Of a DNA stretch of 43,950 nucleotides, positions 34,097 through 41,966 are shown in pieces. Origin of the DNA: Rhodocyclaceae bacterium (lineage in GTDB: Bacteria; Pseudomonadota; Gammaproteobacteria; Burkholderiales; Rhodocyclaceae); contig JADFDU010000017.1 of NCBI GenBank assembly GCA_018262775.1, positions 1 through 43,950 of the forward strand. The letters run 5' to 3'. The translations under genes and the position numbers were made by a program. Position 1 is the first letter of the stretch; every line of letters begins with the position of its first letter. The notes under the pieces were generated by a model. It made no database searches and was not told where the DNA came from. It saw nothing but the letters and a program-made list of their open reading frames with translations.

Positions 34097-35089
34097 ATGA
34101 ACCAAATCCCGGCTATCCGCAAAGTCGATCAGAAAGCGCTGGAACTGGCGAAAAAGGTGTTGCGGATCGAGGCGCAGGCCGTGACCGGCCTGATCGAGCG
34201 CCTCGACGACGCCTTTCCCAGGGCCATCGGAATCATCCTCGACTGCCGCGGCCGCGTCATCGTCTCCGGCGTCGGCAAGTCCGGCCACATCGCGCGCAAG
34301 ATCGCCGCGACCCTCGCCAGCACCGGCACCCCGGCGTACTTCGTGCATGCCGCAGAGGCCTCCCACGGCGATCTCGGCATGATCACCCGCGACGATGTGC
34401 TGATCGCCCTCTCCAACTCAGGCGAAAGCGAAGAACTGCTCACCATCGTGCCGCTGGTGAAGCGTCAGGGTGGCAGGCTGATCGCCATCACCGGCCATCC
34501 TGCCTCCTCACTGGCACGCGAGGCCGACGCCCATCTCGACGCCGGCGTCGCCGAGGAAGCCTGTCCACTCAACCTCGCCCCCACCGCCAGCACCACCGCG
34601 GCACTGGCCATGGGCGACGCGCTCGCTGTCGCCCTGCTCGATGCGCGCGGCTTCGGCGCGGAAGATTTCGCCCGCTCGCACCCCGGCGGGGCGCTTGGCC
34701 GGCGCCTGTTCACACACGTGCGCGACATCATGCGCAAACTCGACGCCGTACCCCACGTCGGCGAGCAGGCGACAGTTGCCGAGGCCGTACTCGCCATCTC
34801 ACGTGGCGGCATGGGCATGACTGCCATCGTCACGCACACGCTCGCCGTCGTCGGCATTTTCACCGATGGCGACCTGCGCCGCGCGCTGGCAAAGGGCGTC
34901 GATTTCAAGGGCACGCCGGTGACCCAGGTCATGTCAGGCAATCCGCGCACCATCGGCCCGGAGCGTCTGGCGGCCGAGTCGGCGCAGATGATGGAAGAAC
35001 ACAAGATCAGCCAGATTCTCGTGGTCGAGAACGGCGTGCTGGTCGGCGCATTGAACACGCACGACCTGTTCCGCGCCAAGGTGATCTAG
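34097..35089 (+). CDS. kdsD: D-arabinose 5-phosphate isomerase
   Basis: KdsD (KpsF/GutQ family) converts ribulose 5-phosphate to arabinose 5-phosphate, the first step towards Kdo for lipopolysaccharide. The 330-residue protein has an SIS domain with VSGVGKSGHIARKIAATLASTGTPA and SNSGESEELL in residues 50–120, and the NLAPTASTTAALAMGDALAV block near 160. Two CBS repeats occupy the last 120 residues. It is followed after 12 bases by lptC. In most betaproteobacteria kdsC lies between the two, and it is missing here, so the phosphatase step must be encoded elsewhere. Confidence 0.95.
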   Translation: MNQIPAIRKVDQKALELAKKVLRIEAQAVTGLIERLDDAFPRAIGIILDCRGRVIVSGVGKSGHIARKIAATLASTGTPAYFVHAAEASHGDLGMITRDDVLIALSNSGESEELLTIVPLVKRQGGRLIAITGHPASSLAREADAHLDAGVAEEACPLNLAPTASTTAALAMGDALAVALLDARGFGAEDFARSHPGGALGRRLFTHVRDIMRKLDAVPHVGEQATVAEAVLAISRGGMGMTAIVTHTLAVVGIFTDGDLRRALAKGVDFKGTPVTQVMSGNPRTIGPERLAAESAQMMEEHKISQILVVENGVLVGALNTHDLFRAKVI

Positions 35090-35101
35090 CCCCGCATCAA
35101 C

Positions 35102-35680
35102 ATGAAACTGATCCCGCCCGGCCAGAGCCTGTTCCCGATCGCCCTGATGACCCTGCTCGTCGGCTTGACCTTCTGGCTGCAGCGCGCCACCGAGGTGAAG
35201 GACAACTTCAGCGACAGCAAGCTGCGCCATGATCCGGACTACTACGCGGAAATTTTTACCGTGCGCCGCTTCGCCGAGACGGGTGGTCTGCAGAGCACGC
35301 TCGTCGCAAAAAAAATGGTACATTATCCCGACGACGATACGACGGTGATAACCGAGCCAAACATGTCGTTTCTTAAGGGGCCGAGACCCACGCACCTCAC
35401 GGCAAAACAGGGGCTCGTCGGGCCGGATGCCCGGGAAATCACCCTGATCGGCAACGTGCGCGGCGTGCGCGCGGCGACACCGACCGATGATGAGATCGTG
35501 TATACCTCCAGCCATCTCACCGTGTTTCCGGACGACGAAGTGGCACGCACCAACGCCGCAGTGACGATCACCCAGGGCACCTCGGTCGTGCGTGGCGTCG
35601 GCATGGAAGTCGACAACAAGGCGCAGATCTATCAACTGCTGAGCCAGGTCAACAGCACCATCGAGAAGAAAAACCACTGA
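35102..35680 (+). CDS. lptC: LptC, LPS export bridge protein
   Basis: This 192-residue bitopic protein has one N-terminal membrane helix (SLFPIALMTLLVGLTFWLQ). The periplasmic OstA-like beta-jellyroll has DPDYYAEIFTVRRFAETGG, HYPDDDTTVITEPNMSF and the late VRGVGMEVDNKAQIYQLLSQV. LptC takes lipopolysaccharide from LptB2FG and hands it to LptA. It is encoded between kdsD and lptA with a 28-base gap to lptA, as expected. No strong ribosome site precedes its ATG, and coupling to kdsD is possible. Confidence 0.93.
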   Translation: MKLIPPGQSLFPIALMTLLVGLTFWLQRATEVKDNFSDSKLRHDPDYYAEIFTVRRFAETGGLQSTLVAKKMVHYPDDDTTVITEPNMSFLKGPRPTHLTAKQGLVGPDAREITLIGNVRGVRAATPTDDEIVYTSSHLTVFPDDEVARTNAAVTITQGTSVVRGVGMEVDNKAQIYQLLSQVNSTIEKKNH

Positions 35681-35708
35681 CTCTCACGCTGACACCACGC
35701 TGACACTC

Positions 35709-36314
35709 ATGATCCCCGCCCACATTTTCTTCCGCCCCATCCTTTGCGCGGTGCTGCTTGCTATCGTCGTGCCCAGCCATGCCGAGAAGGCAGACCGCGA
35801 CAAGCCGGTCAACCTTGAGGCCGACCGTGTCACGGTCGACGAAATCAACAAGATGCACATTTTCGACGGCAACGTCACGCTGACCCAGGGTACGCTGGTC
35901 ATCCGCAGCGACAAACTGGTCGTGAAGCAGGATGCCGAGGGCTTCAAGAACGGTGTGGCCACCGCCAACCCGGGCAACCTGGCACACTTTCGCGTCAAGC
36001 GCGACGGCAAGGACGAATACGTCGAAGGCGAGGGTGAGCGCATCGAGTACGATGCAAAGACCGAGATCACCAAGTTCATCAATCGCGCCTACGTCAAGAG
36101 CGGCCTCGACGAAGTGCGCGGCCAGTACATCGTGTTCGACGGGCTGAACGACAATTACTCGGTCACCAGCGGCCCGGCTGGCACCGTTGTGCCAGGGCGG
36201 GACAATCGCGTGAGGGCAATCATCCAGCCAAAGGGCAAGCCTGCCGCCGAGGAGCCCTCGACAGGACAGCCTGTGCGCCTGCAGATCGCGCCTGGCATTT
36301 CAAATCCAAAATAG
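35709..36314 (+). CDS. lptA: LptA, periplasmic LPS transport protein
   Basis: This 201-residue protein has a signal peptide (ILCAVLLAIVVPSHA, cleaved before EKA). The OstA/LptA jellyroll follows: PVNLEADRVTVDEINKMHIF, GNVTLTQGTLVIRSDKLVVKQD, GEGERIEYDAKTEI and KSGLDEVRGQYIVFDGLND. LptA polymerises into a bridge carrying lipopolysaccharide across the periplasm. The usual next gene, lptB, is absent; an enoyl-CoA hydratase gene follows after 12 bases instead. The C-terminal 30 residues (KPAAEEPSTGQP) are a flexible tail. Confidence 0.94.
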   Translation: MIPAHIFFRPILCAVLLAIVVPSHAEKADRDKPVNLEADRVTVDEINKMHIFDGNVTLTQGTLVIRSDKLVVKQDAEGFKNGVATANPGNLAHFRVKRDGKDEYVEGEGERIEYDAKTEITKFINRAYVKSGLDEVRGQYIVFDGLNDNYSVTSGPAGTVVPGRDNRVRAIIQPKGKPAAEEPSTGQPVRLQIAPGISNPK

Positions 36315-36326
36315 GAAGAACGCCAG

Positions 36327-37103
36327 ATGGCCTACGAGAACATCATCGTCGAAACCCGCGGCAAGGTCGGCCTCATCACACTGAATCGCCCCAAGGCGCT
36401 CAATGCACTGAACGATGCGCTGATCGATGAACTGGGTGATGCGCTGGACAAGTTCGAGGCCGACGAAGCCATCGGTGCCATGGTCATCACCGGCTCGGAC
36501 AAGGCCTTCGCCGCCGGTGCCGACATTGTCGCCATGAGCAAGATGGATTACATGGATGTCTACAAGACAAACTTCGTCACGCGCAACTGGGAACGCGTGA
36601 AGACCTGCCGCAAGCCGGTCATCGCCGCGGTGGCGGGTTTCGCCCTCGGCGGCGGCTGCGAACTGGCGATGTCCTGCGACTTCATCATCGCCGCCGATAC
36701 GGCAAAATTCGGCCAGCCGGAAATCAAGCTCGGCATCCTCCCCGGCGCTGGCGGCACGCAGCGCCTGCCGCGGGCCGTCGGCAAGGCCAAGGCCATGGAC
36801 ATGTGCCTCACCGCCCGCATGATGGATGCCGCCGAAGCCGAGCGCGCGGGCCTGGTATCGCGGATCGTAGCCGCGGACAAGCTGCTCGAAGAAGCGCTCG
36901 GTGCCGCCGAAACCATTGCCGGTTTCTCATTGCCAGTGATCATGATGGTCAAGGAATGCGTCAACCGCGCTTACGAGAGCGGGCTGGGCGAAGGCATGCT
37001 CTTCGAGCGGCGCACTTTCCACGCCGCCTTTTCCCTCGCGGACAAGCAGGAAGGCATGGCGGCCTTCGTCGACAAGCGCAAGCCGGATTTCACCAACCGA
37101 TAG
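36327..37103 (+). CDS. Enoyl-CoA hydratase
   Basis: This 258-residue crotonase-family enzyme hydrates 2-enoyl-CoA to 3-hydroxyacyl-CoA. The oxyanion-hole stretch [13 protein letters not shown] and the two catalytic glutamates, in [11 protein letters not shown] near residue 113 and [20 protein letters not shown] near 133, are all present, so true hydratase activity is likely. It is close to short-chain enoyl-CoA hydratases of beta-oxidation. Together with the phasin nearby, a link to polyhydroxyalkanoate metabolism is possible but unproven. GGAAG precedes the ATG. The stop codon abuts the stop of the convergent transporter gene with no gap. Confidence 0.93.
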   Translation: MAYENIIVETRGKVGLITLNRPKALNALNDALIDELGDALDKFEADEAIGAMVITGSDKAFAAGADIVAMSKMDYMDVYKTNFVTRNWERVKTCRKPVIAAVAGFALGGGCELAMSCDFIIAADTAKFGQPEIKLGILPGAGGTQRLPRAVGKAKAMDMCLTARMMDAAEAERAGLVSRIVAADKLLEEALGAAETIAGFSLPVIMMVKECVNRAYESGLGEGMLFERRTFHAAFSLADKQEGMAAFVDKRKPDFTNR

Positions 37104-37985
37104 TCATTTCCTCACGGCGATTGCCACGCCCACTGCGGCGATCGCCATCCCCGCCATGGCCGCCAAGCCGAGTTTCTCACCAAAAATGAAGAAGGCCAAC
37201 AGCGCCGTGGTCGGCGGCACAAGATAGAACAGCGCCGAAACACGCGTCGCCGCGCCGCGCCGAATCAGCAGGTGCAGCAGCGAGATGGCGCCCAGCGACA
37301 GCACCACGATCAGCCAGGCCATGGCAAAAATGAACTGGCCGCTCCACACAACGCGCATGGTTTCGAAGGCAAGCGCAAAAGGTAGCAGCACCAGCGCGGC
37401 GGCAACGAACTGGATCACCGAGCCGCTCCACAGGTCCAGTTCGGCGCAGAAACGCTTCTGGTAGAGGGTGCCGACGGTAATGCTGACGAGTGCCATGGCC
37501 GAGAACGCCAGGCCGGTGCTGCTCAACCCGGAAAAGCCCAGTTTGTCCGAGACCACAAGCAGGACGCCGCCGAAGCCGAGCACCAGGCCCATCCATTGGC
37601 GCCTGCTTACCCGCTCGCCCACCATCGAGGCGCTGAGAAACGCCGTCAGCAACGGCTGGATGCCGACGATCAGCGCCACCACCCCCGCCGGCATGCCGCC
37701 GTAGATGGCCAGGAAAACCCCGGAAAGGTACCCCCCATGCAGTAACGCGCCCGCAGCAGCGATATGCAGCCATTGCACCGGTCTGTGCGGCCACGGACGC
37801 CGCAACAGCAGTGCCAGTGTTCCCAGCAAGGCGATCACACAGGCAAAGCGGATCAGCAGAAAAGTCAGCGGCTCGGCATAGGGCAGCCCCAGCTTGGCGC
37901 CGATAAAGCCGGTGCTCCAGAGCAGGACGAAGAGGCCCGGCGCAAGCACCAGCAGATAAGTCCGTGAATTCGATTGCCGGGTCAT
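37104..37985 (-). CDS. EamA-family (DMT) transporter
   Basis: This 293-residue inner-membrane protein has ten predicted membrane segments arranged as two EamA halves. The first half opens LFVLLWSTGFIGAKLGLPYA with PLTFLLIRFACVIALL. The second has STGLAFSAMALVSITVGTLYQKRF and ALFYLVPPTTALLAFFIFGEKLG. The family exports amino acids, nucleosides or other metabolites, and the substrate cannot be deduced. I used the ATG at 37985 (MTRQSNSRTY). An earlier ATG at 38027 is possible, and neither has a clear ribosome site. The gene shares a 250-base AT-rich intergenic region with the divergent phasin gene. Confidence 0.88.
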   Translation of the reverse strand: MTRQSNSRTYLLVLAPGLFVLLWSTGFIGAKLGLPYAEPLTFLLIRFACVIALLGTLALLLRRPWPHRPVQWLHIAAAGALLHGGYLSGVFLAIYGGMPAGVVALIVGIQPLLTAFLSASMVGERVSRRQWMGLVLGFGGVLLVVSDKLGFSGLSSTGLAFSAMALVSITVGTLYQKRFCAELDLWSGSVIQFVAAALVLLPFALAFETMRVVWSGQFIFAMAWLIVVLSLGAISLLHLLIRRGAATRVSALFYLVPPTTALLAFFIFGEKLGLAAMAGMAIAAVGVAIAVRK

Positions 37986-38104
37986 CAAATTAGAAGAAAA
38001 CAGGTTGCGCCGCCACAAATACAGCATAGCAGAGGTAAAAAGCTAAGCGCTTACTAACTTGCATGTATATGTTTTTATAAATTATTTAAAATTTCTTAAG
38101 ATAA

Positions 38105-38119
38105 TTGTGCTCTGCACAA
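38105..38119. promoter_or_regulatory. Palindrome just upstream of the phasin promoter
   Basis: TTGTGC-TCT-GCACAA is a perfect 6-bp inverted repeat with a 3-base centre, ending 8 bases before the –35 box. A TGC/GCA-rich stretch also occurs just after the –10 box (TGCTGCATCGCAACA, 38163–38177). PhaR repressors of other bacteria use TGC-rich sites near phasin promoters, so PhaR is the natural candidate, by inference. Another palindrome, TAAGCGCTTA, lies at 38044–38053 nearer the transporter gene. Confidence 0.45.
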
Positions 38120-38127
38120 AAAATATC

Positions 38128-38155
38128 TTGACTTAGTTTATTTCGCCCCTATAAT
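38128..38155 (+). promoter_or_regulatory. Sigma-70 promoter of the phasin gene
   Basis: TTGACT (–35) and TATAAT (–10) are 16 bases apart in AT-rich DNA, 81 bases before the phasin ATG. This is the strongest sigma-70 match I found in the window and fits high expression of a granule protein. Confidence 0.85.
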
Positions 38156-38236
38156 TGAATCATGCTGCATCGCAACAAACAGCAGCTTCGCTTCACCGGA
38201 TTTCGTTTTTCATTGTCGTTATTTGAGGAGAGAGAA

Positions 38237-38797
38237 ATGTTTGCAACCCCCGAACAACTGGCTGGCGCCAACAAAGCCAACGTCGAAACCATGCTCACTC
38301 TGGCCAACACCGCCTTTGCCAGCGCCGAGCGTTTTGCCGCCCTGAACCTGAACACCGCCCGTGCCATGCTGGAAGACAGCGTCAACAACGCCAAGACCCT
38401 GCTCGGCGCCAAAGATCTGCAGGAAGTCATTTCCCTGCAAGCTACCCTGGCCCAGCCCTCCGTCGAGAAAGCTGTTACCTACTCGCGCAGCATGTATGAG
38501 ATCTCCGCCCAGACGCAGGAAGAGTTCTCCAAGCTGGTCGAGGCGCAGTTCGCCGAAGTGAACAAGAACGTCGCCTCCACGCTGGACAAGGCCGCCAAAT
38601 CGGCCCCGGCCGGTTCCGATGTCGCCGTCGCCGCCGTCAAATCGGCGATCGCCGCCGCCAACTCGGCCTACGACACCATGAACAAGGCCGCCAAGCAGGT
38701 AGCCGAGATCGCCGAGGCCAACGTGGCCGCCGCGACCAACGCCACGGTCAAGGCCGTCGGCGCCACCGCGATACCCAAAGCCAAGAAAGCTGCCTAA
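38237..38797 (+). CDS. phaP: Phasin (PHA granule-associated protein)
   Basis: This 186-residue, almost wholly helical, Ala-rich protein has the Phasin_2 pattern: MFATPEQLAGANKANVETML, FASAERFAALNLNTARAMLE, LGAKDLQEVISLQATLAQPS and EQAFAEVNKNV-like heptads. A Lys/Ala tail (IPKAKKAA) ends it. Phasins coat polyhydroxyalkanoate granules and control their number and size. The ATG at 38237 has GAGGAGAGAG upstream; an earlier ATG would give a non-phasin extension. It is a single gene with its own promoter and terminator. Confidence 0.93.
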   Translation: MFATPEQLAGANKANVETMLTLANTAFASAERFAALNLNTARAMLEDSVNNAKTLLGAKDLQEVISLQATLAQPSVEKAVTYSRSMYEISAQTQEEFSKLVEAQFAEVNKNVASTLDKAAKSAPAGSDVAVAAVKSAIAAANSAYDTMNKAAKQVAEIAEANVAAATNATVKAVGATAIPKAKKAA

Positions 38798-38851
38798 GCA
38801 GTTTTCGGCTGTACCATCCTCCTCCAGCCCCCGCCCTGCGGGGGCGGATTC

Positions 38852-38880
38852 AAGCCCCGGTCTAACCGGGGCTTTTTTTT
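38852..38880 (+). terminator. Rho-independent terminator after the phasin gene
   Basis: AAGCCCCGG with CCGGGGCTT around a TCTAA loop, followed by an eight-T run. It lies between the phasin and a convergent gene ending at 38888. A second GC-rich hairpin (CCCCCGCCCTGCGGGGG) precedes it near 38828. Confidence 0.93.
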
Positions 38881-38887
38881 GTCTTTT

Positions 38888-39634
38888 TTATCTCACGGCC
38901 CATTCGTAGCCAAGACGCCCGACTTCGGCACGAATCGTTTCCATTGCCTTCGCCACGGAATCCGGCTCGCCACGCATGCCCAGTTCAATGTGGCGGCGCA
39001 CGCCCTCGCCGCCGAACGACGGCAGGCTGAACACCCTCGCCGCAGGATGCTCCCGCGTGATGCGTTGCATCAGTTCCAGCAGTACCGATTCGGCCGCTTC
39101 GTACACGATGATCGCCTGCTCGTCGCGTGCCACCGCATGGTGGAGATGGACAAGCTGCGTATCCAGCACCCACTCCAGCATCGGCCAGGCCATCACGGGA
39201 AAGCCGGGGAAGAAGAAATGGTTGCGTATGAAGAAACCGGGGATGCGATTGTAGGGATTGGGAATGATCTCGCTGCCGCGCGGAAACTCGCCCAGCAAAA
39301 GGCGCTGTGGCGTCGTCTCGTCGCCGAAGCGGGCACGGATTTCGTGCTCGGCGTCGGCATGCAGGCCGATCGACACGCCCAGAGCCGCAGCGACGGACTG
39401 GCGCGTATGGTCGTCCGGTGTGACGCCAATGCCGCCGAAACTGAAGACGATGTCACCGTCGGCAAAGCTGCGCGCGAGCGTCCCGCCCAGACGGGCGCGG
39501 TCGTCGCCGAGAATCTGCGCCCAGTCGAGCGCCATGCCGCGCGCCTTGAGCAGTTCGACGACCTTGACGAAATGCTTGTCCGTCCGCTTTCCCGAGAGGA
39601 TTTCGTCGCCGATGATAAGAGCGCCGACGCTCAT
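38888..39634 (-). CDS. Molybdopterin-binding-domain protein (CinA N-terminal-like)
   Basis: This 248-residue protein has a MoCF/MogA-like fold: MSVGALIIGDEILSGKRTDKH, then the loop FSFGGIGVTPDDHTRQSVAAA and a conserved PNPYNRIPGFFI segment. It corresponds to the CinA N-terminal half without the nicotinamide-mononucleotide deamidase half. Stand-alone members are common in proteobacteria, and their substrate is not established. The ATG at 39634 overlaps the stop of the upstream sensor kinase (ATGA), so the two are probably co-translated. That is an unusual pairing. Confidence 0.85.
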   Translation of the reverse strand: MSVGALIIGDEILSGKRTDKHFVKVVELLKARGMALDWAQILGDDRARLGGTLARSFADGDIVFSFGGIGVTPDDHTRQSVAAALGVSIGLHADAEHEIRARFGDETTPQRLLLGEFPRGSEIIPNPYNRIPGFFIRNHFFFPGFPVMAWPMLEWVLDTQLVHLHHAVARDEQAIIVYEAAESVLLELMQRITREHPAARVFSLPSFGGEGVRRHIELGMRGEPDSVAKAMETIRAEVGRLGYEWAVR

Positions 39635-41127
39635 GGCGGCCCCGCTGCCGCGCCAAGCGTGAAGAAGAAGGTCGCGCCGCGATTCGGTGCGGACTCGGCC
39701 CACACCTGGCCGCCATGGCGTTCGAGCAGACGGTGCACGATGGCCAGTCCGACCCCCGTACCGGGATACTGCGCCTCGGAGTGGATGCGCTGGAACATGC
39801 CGAACAGCTTGCCCGCATAGTTCATGTCGAAGCCGACACCGTTATCGCGGACGAAGAAGACGCGACGCCCCTCCTGTGCGATTTCGCCGACGTCGACGCG
39901 TGGTTGCGGCGCGTTGACTGAAAATTTCAGCGCATTGCCGACCAGGTTCGAGAACACCTGGTGCAGCATGGTTTCATCGCCTTCGACCTCCGGCAGCGCG
40001 GCTATCTCGATCGCGGCTTGGGGATAGGTCTCCGCAAGCTCATCCGCCACCGTCCGCGCCAGTCGCCCCAGGTCGACGCGAGTGCGCACCAGGGCCACGC
40101 GCCCCGCGCGCGAGTATTCGAGGACATCGTCGATCAGATCGCCGAGCCGGTTGCTGTTGTACACGATGCGGCCGAACATGCGCTTGCCTTCTTCGCTCAG
40201 GCGCTCGCCCTCCCCCTCGATCAGCAGGTGGGCAAAACCGTTGATGGCCCGTAGCGGCGCGCGCAGATCATGCGACACGGTGTAGGAGAAGGCCTCGAGT
40301 TCGCGATTGGCCCGTTCCAGATCAGCCGTGCGCTCGCTCACACGCCGTTCAAGCGAGGCATTCAGCGCGGAGATTTCCAGCCTCGCCCGCTCGCGTTCGT
40401 CCCCGCGAACCCGTGCCCGGCGCGATACGAACGCAATACCGCCGAGGCCGATCAGCCAGATGCCGCCGTGCGACAGCAGCGCGATGCGCAATTCATGCGC
40501 GGCGGCGGCCGTGAACGGCGCAAGCGGCACGGATACGCTGACGCCGCCCTGCACCCCCTCGAGGCGACCGCCCTCTTCATGGCATTGCAGGCATCCCCCC
40601 TCCAGATACATAGGAAGCATCACGCGCAGATGCGGCTTGCCGTCGATCTTGCTCGTTTCGGCCGCTTCCGTCACGCCGAGGGCGAAGGACTCCAGCACCT
40701 TTCGTTCCCATGCGTCAGGGGCATTATGCGGATTGATCGGCCTGAGGCCGGTGATGTGTCCCTTCACGCCGTACTGCTCGGAGTAGCCTTCCATGACCTG
40801 GCGCATCATGTAGGCAGGATTGATCAGCGTCAGTTGCGTGCCGGAAGGCGTGACGACATCGCGTTCCGGATGCTTCAGGTACTGATCGGGCGGCCACTTC
40901 CCGGACGCGCGCACATATACGCCGCCATGTTCGGTCGCCCAGCGGCGAAAGGCGATGTCCTTGTTGATGTTGGCCTGCGCCTGGATGCGGGCGAACTCCA
41001 GGACGCCGCTACGCTGCTGATAGGCGTTCCAGGCCAGCGAGGCGCCAAGGCACAGCGTCCACGCCAGCGAAGCCAGGATCGAATTGCGTGTGACATGCCC
41101 GCGGTATGTCGTTTCGCTCTGCTCCAC
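39631..41127 (-). CDS. Sensor histidine kinase with periplasmic CXXCH (DUF3365/Tll0287-like) domain
   Basis: This 498-residue kinase has a membrane helix near residues 17–37. The periplasmic sensor has FRRWATEHGGVYVR, the TLINPAYMMRQV block and a CLQCHEE motif near residue 179, a c-type haem attachment signature typical of the DUF3365/Tll0287-like domain. A second helix lies near 216–238. A coiled coil with RVSERTADLERANRELEAF leads to the H-box SYTVSHDLRAPLRAINGF near 284. The N-box (VFSNLVGNALKFS), G1 and G2 boxes (VGFDMNYAGKLF, GTGVGLAIVHRLLERHGG) follow. It probably senses redox state or a small molecule through covalently bound haem. No response regulator is adjacent. The start is GTG with GGGAG upstream. 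Confidence 0.9.
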   Translation of the reverse strand: MEQSETTYRGHVTRNSILASLAWTLCLGASLAWNAYQQRSGVLEFARIQAQANINKDIAFRRWATEHGGVYVRASGKWPPDQYLKHPERDVVTPSGTQLTLINPAYMMRQVMEGYSEQYGVKGHITGLRPINPHNAPDAWERKVLESFALGVTEAAETSKIDGKPHLRVMLPMYLEGGCLQCHEEGGRLEGVQGGVSVSVPLAPFTAAAAHELRIALLSHGGIWLIGLGGIAFVSRRARVRGDERERARLEISALNASLERRVSERTADLERANRELEAFSYTVSHDLRAPLRAINGFAHLLIEGEGERLSEEGKRMFGRIVYNSNRLGDLIDDVLEYSRAGRVALVRTRVDLGRLARTVADELAETYPQAAIEIAALPEVEGDETMLHQVFSNLVGNALKFSVNAPQPRVDVGEIAQEGRRVFFVRDNGVGFDMNYAGKLFGMFQRIHSEAQYPGTGVGLAIVHRLLERHGGQVWAESAPNRGATFFFTLGAAAGPP

Positions 41128-41151
41128 CGCACTCCCTCTCTGTCGAATACC

Positions 41152-41877
41152 TCAAACGGCACGCCTGGACCTGCGCAGCGACTCCAGGCAGAAATGTACG
41201 AACGCCAGTCCCGCATACGCCGGCACGACAAGATTCAGGAGCGGCACATACACCAGCAGGCCGGCGACAATGCCGACAAGATACAGTTGCCCGCGCTCAC
41301 GGGCAATCGTCCTGCGGATCTCCTCGGCATCGCCGTGCACGGACAGCGCATCGTAACTGTAGCCGCGGTAGTTGAGGTAGGCCGAGAGCAGCACAGGCAA
41401 GATAATGGCCATGCCGGGAATCAGCCAGAGCGGCAGGGTGACCACCCAGCCGACCAGGAACACCGTCGCCGCCAGCAGCGCATTGCCGATGCTGTCGGCC
41501 AAGGTGCCGCCGCGGCGCTGCTCCAGCTCCGGGTAGTCTTTTTTCGCCACCCGTTCCAGCATCAGCGGCAGGGCGAACACGGCGACGATGAGCATCGCCG
41601 TGCTGTAGATCAGCGGAATCAGCAGCAGGCCAAGCACGACCTTGGCGAAGATCGTCGCCGCCAGCGAGGAGGCTTCCCAGCGCTGCTGGATCCAGTTGAG
41701 CCAACTGACTTCGTTGAAGAGGCGCTCGATGCCGACGCCGACCGTGTCCCAACTCAACCACGCGGCGACGATCCAGATAACAACCGACAGCGCTGTCGGC
41801 CACAGCAGATGCCAGAAGATGGCCGGCTGCAGCAGGCTTCTCAGTGCGCGGCCATAGGCTTTCAGGACTTCATTCAT
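41152..41877 (-). CDS. EI24/CysZ-like membrane protein
   Basis: This 241-residue inner-membrane protein has about five hydrophobic segments and the EI24 domain pattern: LLQPAIFWHLLWPTALSVVIW, LIYSTAMLIVAVFALPLMLERV, then LIPGMAIILPVLLSAYLNYRGYSYDALS. CysZ of the same fold is a sulfate channel. This betaproteobacterial subgroup has not been shown to transport sulfate, so only the domain is claimed. GGGAGAGG lies six bases before the ATG. An 89-base gap containing a large palindrome separates it from hrpA upstream. Confidence 0.85.
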   Translation of the reverse strand: MNEVLKAYGRALRSLLQPAIFWHLLWPTALSVVIWIVAAWLSWDTVGVGIERLFNEVSWLNWIQQRWEASSLAATIFAKVVLGLLLIPLIYSTAMLIVAVFALPLMLERVAKKDYPELEQRRGGTLADSIGNALLAATVFLVGWVVTLPLWLIPGMAIILPVLLSAYLNYRGYSYDALSVHGDAEEIRRTIARERGQLYLVGIVAGLLVYVPLLNLVVPAYAGLAFVHFCLESLRRSRRAV

Positions 41878-41893
41878 TTAATACCTCTCCCTT

Positions 41894-41962
41894 GTCATTC
41901 CCGCGGAAGCGGGAATCCAGGCTTTTCGTGGATTTATGGATTCCCGCTTCCGCGGGAATGAC
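41894..41962. repeat. Perfect 26-bp inverted pair of the GTCATTCCCGC repeat
   Basis: Two copies of the GTCATTCCCGC–GCGGGAATCCA repeat at 41894–41919 and 41937–41962 are perfect reverse complements, separated by 17 bases. Each copy is itself a palindrome (CCCGC-GGAA-GCGGG). The transcript of the hrpA-to-EI24 gap could form one long hairpin or two short ones. It lies 4 bases before the hrpA stop codon. A third copy is at 21301. Confidence 0.95.
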
Positions 41963-41966
41963 GGGG

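Noticed and set aside
34004..34366. 121-codon N-terminal extension of the KefB-like antiporter
   Set aside because: It runs through the tandem repeat and antisense to kdsD, has no family resemblance, and the protein from 34003 starts exactly where antiporters of this family do.
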